From an uncultured Woeseiaceae bacterium (lineage in GTDB: Bacteria > Pseudomonadota > Gammaproteobacteria > Woeseiales > Woeseiaceae): a stretch of 6,040 nucleotides of DNA. The notes under the pieces were generated by a model, which made no database searches, was not told the origin of the DNA, and saw nothing but the letters and a program-made list of their open reading frames with translations. This document shows positions 1-5,203 of the stretch, piece by piece. The stretch is from positions 1 to 6,040 of the forward strand of contig CAMYMP010000042.1 in assembly GCA_947259435.1 (NCBI GenBank). The letters run 5' to 3'. A program made the position numbers and the translations under genes. Numbering within the stretch: position 1 is the first letter of the stretch; the number at the start of each line of letters is the position of its first letter.

Positions 1-951
1 GACCAACAAGCGATGATCGAATCCCTCGATGTAGCTTTCAATAATAATGGTCCGGCCATGCTCCTGCGCCTTGGCGAAACCAAGCTCGACCTCTTCGTCT
101 GTTTTGAGATTGATCGATACGCCGCGGCCATGATTGCCACTCAGCGGCTTGACTACGACCGGATAGCCGATACGCTTTGCCGCCCGTACCGCATCGTTCG
201 CCAGACGCACGATGCGTTGTTCGGGCACGGGGAGCCCGAGATCCCGCAGTATGCCGTTAGTCTCTTCCTTGTCGCCGGCGAGTTCGACCGCAATGTTGCC
301 GGTCCGGCCCGTCGTCGTCGCCTGTATGCGCTGCTGGTACTTGCCATGGCCGAACTGCACCAGACTTTGCCGATTCAGACGAATCCAGGGGATTCCTCGC
401 CCCTCCGCCGCGTTGACCAGCGACGCCGTACTCGGACCCAGGGCACGGGACTGCGCATAGCGGATGAACCTGTCGCGTTCCTCGGCGAAATCCCAGTCGG
501 CAGCCGGCCGGCCGTCGACCTTTAGCTCGGCCGGCAGCAGGCTTAACAGGAATTTCATCGCCAGTGCACTGGCCTCGCGGCCGACGGCTTCGTCGCGGTA
601 CTCGAACACCATGTTGTAGTGGCCCGGCTGGCCGTCAATCGAGCGCGTACGGCCGTACGTGACTGGTGATCCGGCGATATTCTGCAGCTCGATCGCGACG
701 TGCTCCATTACATGGCCCATCCAGGTGCCCTCGTCTTCCCAGAGCCGGCGAACGAAACCGCCGGCTTCCCGGTACGAGCAACCGTGTTCATGCAGGCCCG
801 GGAGCGTTTCGAGCAGAGGGCCAATGAACGCGTCACCCAGACGAACAGATGGCCAATGCTCGAGCTCACCAAGATCCAGAATGTGCCGAATCACGCGAAA
901 ATGGGCGAAGGTGCTAGGCCCCACGTAGACGTTCGTGCTGACGATTTTCAT
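1..951 (-). CDS. cphA: Cyanophycin synthetase, N-terminal part (runs off left edge)
   Basis: ATP-dependent synthesis of cyanophycin (multi-L-arginyl-poly-L-aspartate), a cytoplasmic nitrogen and carbon store. Only the first 317 residues lie in the window. The family is usually about 870-940 residues, so the rest of the ATP-grasp domain and the C-terminal Mur-ligase-like domain lie beyond base 1. Reading the minus strand gives the CphA N-terminal domain (about 1-160) with the signature GHVMEHVAIELQ at 79-90. Next come FGHGKYQQRI (200-209), DKEETN (227-232, Lys228) and the ATP-grasp segment VVVKPLSGNHGRG (265-277, Lys268), ending in ESYIEGFDHRLLV at 305-317. The presence of the N-terminal domain argues for a full CphA1-type enzyme. 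The ATG at 951-949 is preceded by AGGA (960-963) with 8 nt spacing. The gene starts 20 bp after the cphB stop, so the two are probably co-transcribed. Identification is firm; completeness cannot be judged. Confidence 0.95.
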   Translation of the reverse strand, partial: MKIVSTNVYVGPSTFAHFRVIRHILDLGELEHWPSVRLGDAFIGPLLETLPGLHEHGCSYREAGGFVRRLWEDEGTWMGHVMEHVAIELQNIAGSPVTYGRTRSIDGQPGHYNMVFEYRDEAVGREASALAMKFLLSLLPAELKVDGRPAADWDFAEERDRFIRYAQSRALGPSTASLVNAAEGRGIPWIRLNRQSLVQFGHGKYQQRIQATTTGRTGNIAVELAGDKEETNGILRDLGLPVPEQRIVRLANDAVRAAKRIGYPVVVKPLSGNHGRGVSINLKTDEEVELGFAKAQEHGRTIIIESYIEGFDHRLLV

Positions 952-971
952 TATTCTTGTCCTGTCATTCG

Positions 972-1790
972 TTATTCTGGCGAGGCCTCTCTCGACTCTG
1001 TTTTGAATCGACCACCCGCAACCAGAATGTGCAGCCTCACACCGATCAGGCTGACCGGCTCACCACGGCGAGCCTTGTCCATGGAAGAATAGCTTAGATT
1101 CGTGGGATCGATAATGGTTATTCCGCCGCTGCCGACGACCTCGAGATCGTCATTGGGCTCGATAAATGCGGCCGTATCCTCATCCAGACCAACGCCTACC
1201 GCAAACGGGTTGTACGCCAGCGCAGTCAAAAGACGGCCCATACGATCGCGCTCCCGAAAATGCTGATCGATGATGAACTTGTTCGTCAATCCGAGGCCCG
1301 GCGCCATCGTGACCATGTCCGGGCTCGGCGTGCTGCCTTCGTGGCCGCCTGCGATCATATGTTCGGGCATGAAGGCAGCGCCTGCCGATGTGCCCGCAAC
1401 GTGCATGCCGGCGGCATTGCGGCGGCGGATCAACTGCGCCACGGCTGTGCCGCCGACCGTCGTCGACAAACGCAGCTGATTTCCGCCCGTCAGAAAGACA
1501 CCATCCGACTTCTCGATGTACTCGAGATATTCGGTCGTCTCGCAGTCTTCACGTGATTCGAACGGCAACACCTTGGCATGTTTGATACCGATTTTGCGAA
1601 ACAGCTTCTCGTAATTACGGCCGGTATCGTCCAACTCCGAAGCCGTTGGAATGATGCCGATACGGGCGTCCTTGCCGCCGCAGATATTGACGAAACGGTC
1701 GAGTATTTCAGGGTTGTGGAATTTTTCTTCGGCACCACCGATCGGGATGATGTACCCGCGGTCGGCATGGTTGTTGTTGGAAGGGCTCAT
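972..1790 (-). CDS. cphB: Cyanophycinase (peptidase family S51)
   Basis: Cytoplasmic serine exopeptidase that cuts cyanophycin into beta-Asp-Arg dipeptides. With the ATG at 1790 the protein has 272 residues, close to the 271 of the Synechocystis enzyme. The nucleophile elbow GTSAGA is at 133-138 (Ser135), His177 is in DQHFRERDRM, and Glu204 is in GLDEDTA. The spacings of 42 and 27 residues equal those of the Synechocystis triad Ser132-His174-Glu201 as I recall it. TGGNQLRL (101-108) and IGGAEEK near the N-terminus are also typical of the family. A longer frame opens with TTG at 1820 and adds ten residues (HDGKPHIQP after the start). I prefer the ATG because it matches family length, and a possible -10 (TACAAT, 1832-1837) would put the transcript start too close to the TTG. 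Neither start has a good Shine-Dalgarno sequence. It is first in an operon with cphA and divergent from queF. Confidence 0.96.
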   Translation of the reverse strand: MSPSNNNHADRGYIIPIGGAEEKFHNPEILDRFVNICGGKDARIGIIPTASELDDTGRNYEKLFRKIGIKHAKVLPFESREDCETTEYLEYIEKSDGVFLTGGNQLRLSTTVGGTAVAQLIRRRNAAGMHVAGTSAGAAFMPEHMIAGGHEGSTPSPDMVTMAPGLGLTNKFIIDQHFRERDRMGRLLTALAYNPFAVGVGLDEDTAAFIEPNDDLEVVGSGGITIIDPTNLSYSSMDKARRGEPVSLIGVRLHILVAGGRFKTESREASPE

Positions 1791-1831
1791 GGGCTGGATA
1801 TGGGGCTTTCCATCGTGCAAAAAAGGCCGGT

Positions 1832-1837
1832 ATTGTA
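1832..1837 (-). promoter_or_regulatory. Possible -10 element for the cphB-cphA operon
   Basis: On the minus strand 1837-1832 reads TACAAT, one mismatch from TATAAT. No convincing -35 lies 16-18 bp upstream, so this is only a candidate. A start about seven bases downstream would give a leader of roughly 35 nt to the ATG at 1790. The divergent queF start lies only 97 bp from that ATG, so both promoters must fit in this short gap. Confidence 0.25.
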
Positions 1838-1878
1838 CCTGAGGAAACGCGTAAACTCTGACCGCACCGGCACAAATT

Positions 1879-1901
1879 ACCGCTGAAATGACCGCTGAAA
1901 T
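1879..1901 (+). repeat. 12-bp tandem duplication across the queF start
   Basis: ACCGCTGAAAT occurs at 1879-1889 and again at 1891-1901, a 12-base period that keeps frame. The first copy is followed by G and forms the queF ATG. The second copy reads ATA at the same place, so only one start codon is present. It was probably produced by slippage, and no function is evident. Confidence 0.7.
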
Positions 1902-2703
1902 ACCACTGGGCCGGGTAACGGCCTACCCTGAACAGTACTCGCCCGAGTTGCTGTGTGCGATCGCGCGTAGTGACAGCCGCGCAGCCCTTGGGCTTGGCGA
2001 CGATCTGCCATTTCATGGGACCGACATCTGGAATGCGTGGGAACTCACCTGGCTCGATAAAGCAGGAGTGCCGCAAGTCGCGACGGCCGAGATCTCGATT
2101 CCGGCAACATCACCGAATATTGTCGAGTCCAAGTCCCTGAAGCTTTACCTCGGTTCATTCGCGATGACGCAGTTTGGCGCAGATGCCAGCGTTGCGGCGG
2201 CGGTATCACGCGACCTTTCCGCTTGCGCCGGTACCGGGATCGACATTCGGCTGCAGCGTCTATCGACGATGGATGGCGCCGTCATCGCACAGCTTCCAGG
2301 TGATTGCATCGACACAATTGCCGCGAGTTGTTCGACCTTCGAGGTCGATCCGGAATTGCTGCGTGCCGACGCAGGCGACGTCGTATCAGAGACCATTTAC
2401 TCGCATCTGCTGCGCAGTCTATGCCCGGTCACGAACCAGCCGGACATGGGCAGTGTCGTTTTTTCCTACGAAGGACCACGTATCGATCGAGCCGGGCTGC
2501 TGCGCTACATCGTCTCGTACCGCCAGCACCACGATTTTCACGAAGCCTGTGTCGAGCGAATGTTCGTGGAGATCCTTGAGCGCTGCCGACCGGAACGACT
2601 TTTGGTGTACGCACGCTATCAACGCCGCGGCGGCATCGATATCAATCCGTTTCGCTCGAACTACCAGTCAGCCGTACCGAACATCCGACTGTGGCGCCAA
2701 TGA
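1888..2703 (+). CDS. queF: NADPH-dependent 7-cyano-7-deazaguanine reductase (long, bimodular QueF)
   Basis: Reduces the nitrile of preQ0 to the amine preQ1 with two NADPH, a step in making queuosine for tRNA wobble positions; cytoplasmic. The 271 residues fit the long E. coli type (two T-fold modules) rather than the short Bacillus type of about 165. The QueF motif ESKSLKLYL is at 80-88. The catalytic Cys179 is in SLCPVTNQPD, with Asp186 seven residues later and His218-Glu219 in DFHEACVER. These spacings equal those of E. coli Cys190, Asp197 and His229. The end RGGIDINPFRSN is also typical. The ATG at 1888 is the only sensible start: the frame has a TAA at 1852-1854 and no other ATG between. 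The Shine-Dalgarno is poor, and the start lies in a 12-bp tandem duplication (1879-1901). It appears to be a single-gene unit, divergent from cphB and convergent with the GH16 gene. Confidence 0.97.
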   Translation: MTAEIPLGRVTAYPEQYSPELLCAIARSDSRAALGLGDDLPFHGTDIWNAWELTWLDKAGVPQVATAEISIPATSPNIVESKSLKLYLGSFAMTQFGADASVAAAVSRDLSACAGTGIDIRLQRLSTMDGAVIAQLPGDCIDTIAASCSTFEVDPELLRADAGDVVSETIYSHLLRSLCPVTNQPDMGSVVFSYEGPRIDRAGLLRYIVSYRQHHDFHEACVERMFVEILERCRPERLLVYARYQRRGGIDINPFRSNYQSAVPNIRLWRQ

Positions 2704-2801
2704 CCAGGGTGCTGGCAGCGAGTGGCGTGCTTGTTGACCGAAGTAAAGCGCAGCGCAGCGAGCCATGAGGGAGACGAGTACGCCGCTCGCCGCCCGACAT
2801 T
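2704..2801. other. Convergent intergenic spacer with hairpin-forming repeats
   Basis: This is the gap between the ends of queF and the GH16 gene. CAGCGAGTGGCG (2716-2727) can pair with CGCCGCTCGCCG (2781-2792) with one mismatch and one G-T pair, but the loop would be over 50 nt. A shorter option is GCGAGC (2758-2763) with GCTCGC (2785-2790). Between them CAGCG recurs (2751-2760). There is no T-run on either strand, so this is not a classical intrinsic terminator; a bidirectional or Rho-dependent end is possible. No gene is seen here. Confidence 0.3.
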
Positions 2802-4130
2802 CTAATCTTTGCGTTTGTATATGCGCGCGTAGTCGACGAGCATTCGCTGCGGAAATATCGATTCGTCGATGCCGCCGCCGGCTCTGCCCCAGGCGCCGCC
2901 GACCGCGACGTTGAGGATCAGGTTGTATGGGTGGTCATACGGCCACACGTTCCAGCCCGTGCCTTCATTGACGTACGTAAAGTAATGCGAGTCGTCGACG
3001 AAGATATCGATTCGCTCGGGCGTCCATTCGAGGGCATAGACGTGAAACTCTTCGTCCAGGTCATCCAGCAAGATGCGGCCTTTGCGCTGCTCCCACTTCA
3101 GCCAGTAATAGGCCTCGTTATGGACGGTACCGTGCACGTGGCCCATCTGGTAGCCGACGTGCTCCATGATGTCGATCTCGCCCGAGTTGGGCCAGGCGTC
3201 GCAGGTCGTGCTGCCCTGCCAGTCTTCGCCTGGCTCACATGTTGTTGAATACTTGTACGGGTCGCTCGGCAGCATCCAGATCGCGGCCCAGGTACCCTGC
3301 CCGCGAGGTAACTTCGCGCGAACCTCGAAGCGGCCGTTGAGGAAATCGCCTTTGCCTTCGGAGTGCACGCGGCCCGATGTGTACTCTGCGCCTTCGTAGT
3401 CCTCCTTGTGCGCCTCGATAACGAGAATGCCGTCTTCAATGCGGAGGTTTTTCTCGCGCCCGGTGTAAGCCTGGTCCTCGTCGTTGACCTTGCGCGGCGG
3501 CCAGATGTTCGGGCTCCACTTCGTGTCGTCCAGTATGGGTCCATCGAACTCGTCGCTCCAGACGAGTTCCCAATCGCCGGCCGGCCGATTCTTGTCACGC
3601 ACGGCGAGCGCACTGAGCGTCGGTTCGCCGGCGGACGCTTCGAAGTCGATATTCAGTTCGCCATCAGCGACTTCGACATTGGGCGCCGTTACCGTCAATG
3701 CCGAAATCACCTTGCCATCACGGAACAGCATCACGTCGAGGTCGTCGATCACACGCTCTCCCTCAGCGAAGGCGTCGAACACCCGCTCGTGCGCCCCGAT
3801 ATCGTCGGGCTCCGAAAAGTGAAACGTGACGTCGTACGTACCATTTTCTATCGGGTGCGCGACTTCAATATCCCCGACGCGGTAGCTCTTGTAGAGAAGC
3901 GCGTCCTGCGATCCCTTCACCGTCTCCATCTGGCCGACAACACCACCGGAGACTGAGGCTTCTGCGGCATAGCGGGTGCCGTCGATGCCTTCGTACGCAG
4001 GGCCGCCGACATTGATGGCCCAGACGAGGTCGGTCTCGGCGTTGTCGGCCTCCGTCTGTTCGGACTCACAGGCACTAATTGCCAAGCAACACACGGCCAC
4101 GACCACGGAACTCAGTGTTTTCTTAATCAT
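2802..4130 (-). CDS. Lipoprotein glucanase: malectin-like domain plus GH16 (laminarinase/beta-glucanase type)
   Basis: Predicted surface or periplasmic endo-beta-glucanase of 442 residues. A lipoprotein signal peptide (MIKKTLSSVVVAVCCLAISA) ends in the lipobox ISAC with Cys21. Glu22 rather than Asp follows, which favours outer-membrane sorting. A Glu/Asp-rich linker leads to a malectin-like sugar-binding domain (about 35-178, beginning VWAINVGGPAYEG). The GH16 domain (about 188-442) opens with LVWSDEFDG and carries the catalytic signature GEIDIMEHVG at 317-326, with nucleophile Glu318, Asp320 and acid/base Glu323. WTPERIDIFVDD (369-380) and a C-terminal DYARIYKR are typical of laminarinase-like GH16. 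Exact specificity (beta-1,3 or mixed-linkage) is inferred. Cys298 and Cys310 flank a short insert and could form a disulphide. The ATG at 4130 is chosen over the GTG at 4163 because GGAGG stands 10 nt upstream and the signal peptide begins there. It is transcribed away from the CBM9-like gene from a shared control region. Confidence 0.92.
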   Translation of the reverse strand: MIKKTLSSVVVAVCCLAISACESEQTEADNAETDLVWAINVGGPAYEGIDGTRYAAEASVSGGVVGQMETVKGSQDALLYKSYRVGDIEVAHPIENGTYDVTFHFSEPDDIGAHERVFDAFAEGERVIDDLDVMLFRDGKVISALTVTAPNVEVADGELNIDFEASAGEPTLSALAVRDKNRPAGDWELVWSDEFDGPILDDTKWSPNIWPPRKVNDEDQAYTGREKNLRIEDGILVIEAHKEDYEGAEYTSGRVHSEGKGDFLNGRFEVRAKLPRGQGTWAAIWMLPSDPYKYSTTCEPGEDWQGSTTCDAWPNSGEIDIMEHVGYQMGHVHGTVHNEAYYWLKWEQRKGRILLDDLDEEFHVYALEWTPERIDIFVDDSHYFTYVNEGTGWNVWPYDHPYNLILNVAVGGAWGRAGGGIDESIFPQRMLVDYARIYKRKD

Positions 4131-4139
4131 TGTTCTTGC

Positions 4140-4146
4140 CCCTCCG
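4140..4146 (-). promoter_or_regulatory. Shine-Dalgarno of the GH16 gene
   Basis: The minus strand reads GGAGGGG just upstream of the ATG at 4130. It fixes the start there and leaves the upstream in-frame GTG (4163) without support. Confidence 0.7.
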
Positions 4147-4252
4147 GACGCCAGTCGGCGCACGTGGAAATTATGGTTTTGACGCCGGCAATCGATCGGC
4201 AGCCAAAGCGAGCCGGAAGCCCGATATTAGGGCTACTGATGCCGCCAGCCTC

Positions 4253-4261
4253 TGCTATAAT
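4253..4261 (+). promoter_or_regulatory. Extended -10 promoter for the CBM9-like operon
   Basis: TGCTATAAT is a perfect extended -10 (TGnTATAAT). No good -35 is seen at 16-18 bp, which extended -10 promoters can tolerate. The predicted start is near 4268, exactly where the palindrome begins, so the operator would cover about +1 to +14. It overlaps the -10 of the leftward promoter on the other strand. Confidence 0.5.
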
Positions 4262-4282
4262 TATTGATGACAGCGCTGTCAA
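4254..4282 (-). promoter_or_regulatory. Predicted sigma-70 promoter for the GH16 gene
   Basis: Read on the minus strand, a perfect -35 TTGACA (4282-4277) is followed after exactly 17 bp by TATAGC (4259-4254), four of six -10 positions. The -35 and spacer overlap the palindrome at 4268-4281, so a bound repressor would block polymerase. The predicted leader is about 115 nt to the ATG at 4130. Confidence 0.55.
4268..4281. promoter_or_regulatory. LacI-family operator (perfect 14-bp palindrome)
   Basis: TGACAGCGCTGTCA is a perfect inverted repeat with a central CG and matches the LacI-family consensus TGnnAnCGnTnnCA at every fixed position. It lies at the predicted rightward transcription start and within the leftward promoter. 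The regulator is not in this window; a LacI-type repressor responding to a glucan-derived sugar is inferred. Confidence 0.75.
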
Positions 4283-4309
4283 TTACAAATAGAATAAGGT
4301 TTCTCGGGA

Positions 4310-4323
4310 CGATAGCGCTCGCT
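4310..4323. promoter_or_regulatory. Possible second, weaker LacI-type operator
   Basis: CGATAGCGCTCGCT keeps the core AGCGCT plus the outer G and C of the upstream operator (9 of 14 identical) but has lost the terminal T and A. Its centre is 42 bp from the first, close to four helical turns, so two bound dimers would face the same side. It could also be chance. Confidence 0.3.
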
Positions 4324-4428
4324 TAATAAAATCATAAGTATTTGTTTTTTATAGTTTTAACGGTATGGCTTCGCTCGCCTGAGAACAATTAGAAACAGTC
4401 AGTTACGCAACATCGACCGCGCTGGCAC

Positions 4429-4434
4429 GGGGAA
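4429..4434 (+). promoter_or_regulatory. Shine-Dalgarno of the CBM9-like gene
   Basis: GGGGAA ends 4 nt before the ATG at 4439. It is purine-rich and slightly close, but it is the only candidate and supports this start. Confidence 0.45.
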
Positions 4435-4438
4435 CGAC

Positions 4439-5203
4439 ATGATCGAACAAGCAGGCAGTCTGCGGCTGGGGACCGCGACGATCCTTCTTGCATTGGCTGC
4501 AGCACCGGCTTTGCCGGATGCCGCTCACTACGAGGGCCGCACGGAATACCGTGCCCCGAGGGCGCAGGTCGCCCCGGTCGTGGACGGCGTTGCCGACGAC
4601 GCAATCTGGGCGCAGGCCCGCTGGCAGGAACTCACCGAGCGCTGGCTGGGACCTGAATACTCCAGTGACGATTTCGAGGGACGTTATAAAGTCGTCTGGA
4701 CTGAGCACAAGATTTACATCCTGGGTGAATTCGTTGACGACATCCTGATCGATACGCACCGCGATCCGCTGGTCCAGTACTGGGACGACGATTGCTGGGA
4801 GATATTCCTCGACGAGGATTTTTCGGGCGGTGAACACCAGTTCAACCACAATGCGTTTGCTTATCACATGTCGTTGGACAACCAGGCCATAGACATAGGT
4901 ACGGACGAGAAACCGCACAACTATTCTCATCACGTGGAAAGTAACTGGAAACAAGAAGGCAATAAGATCATCTGGGAGCTTGCTATCGACATATACACTG
5001 ACAACTACGTTGATGGTTCCGACAACAACGTGCCGATCAAACTTTCGGCGGGCAAAGTTATGGGACTCATGGTCGCCTACTGCGACAACGACGGCAGCGA
5101 GCTGCGTGAGAATTTTATCGGCTCGGAAGTCGTTCTCTCCGGACCGAAAGACCGCGGCTACATAGATGCCGGCCTGTTCGGCTCGCTGGTGCTCGATGAG
5201 TAG
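4439..5203 (+). CDS. Secreted CBM9-like carbohydrate-binding protein
   Basis: 254 residues. The N-terminal signal peptide has a hydrophobic stretch at about 11-25 (GTATILLALAAAPAL), with cleavage probably near residues 23-29, so the protein acts outside the cytoplasm. There is no lipobox Cys. The rest is one beta-sandwich resembling the family 9 carbohydrate-binding (CBM9/DOMON-like) fold. It has VDGVADDAIWAQA (48-60), VVWTEHKIYILGEFVDD (85-101), YWDDDCWEIFLDED (114-127) and a Gly/His/Asn-rich strand (GGEHQFNHNAFAYH, 130-143). The last two are typical of this family's sugar and calcium site. Trp and Tyr are abundant. No catalytic domain is visible, so a binding role is likely but the ligand is unproven; beta-glucan is inferred from the neighbours. 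GGGGAA (4429-4434) lies just upstream of the ATG. It is first in the rightward operon, and its last 8 bases overlap the next gene. Confidence 0.75.
   Translation: MIEQAGSLRLGTATILLALAAAPALPDAAHYEGRTEYRAPRAQVAPVVDGVADDAIWAQARWQELTERWLGPEYSSDDFEGRYKVVWTEHKIYILGEFVDDILIDTHRDPLVQYWDDDCWEIFLDEDFSGGEHQFNHNAFAYHMSLDNQAIDIGTDEKPHNYSHHVESNWKQEGNKIIWELAIDIYTDNYVDGSDNNVPIKLSAGKVMGLMVAYCDNDGSELRENFIGSEVVLSGPKDRGYIDAGLFGSLVLDE

Larger units (their letters stand above)
4131..4438. other. Divergent regulatory region between the two arms of the glucan locus
   Basis: 308 bp without a gene. The segment from about 4250 to 4360 is clearly richer in A and T than the coding DNA around it. It holds an exact LacI-type palindrome, a weaker copy, and overlapping promoters for both directions, listed separately. 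The rest (about 4164-4250 and 4360-4438) shows no clear RNA gene or terminator. The rightward leader would be about 170 nt long. Confidence 0.7.

Noticed and set aside
13..525. Plus-strand open frame (170 codons) at the left edge
   Set aside because: The minus strand here encodes clear CphA motifs; this is its antisense shadow. The same holds for 700-1092.
1791..1820. TTG start extending CphB by ten residues
   Set aside because: No ribosome site; it makes the protein longer than the family norm and falls almost on the predicted transcript start. Not fully excluded.
1821..1887. Possible preQ1 riboswitch or other leader RNA before queF
   Set aside because: The gap is only 67 bp and shows no preQ1-type stem with an A-rich tail. 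Nothing supports it.
3363..3956. Plus-strand open frame (197 codons) inside the GH16 gene
   Set aside because: It lies antisense to the malectin and GH16 coding sequence, with no motif, ribosome site or homology that I recognise.
4131..4163. Upstream GTG start extending the GH16 protein by 11 residues
   Set aside because: The extension (MRRLASGGART) would sit before a normal signal peptide and overlaps the GGAGG that serves the ATG at 4130.
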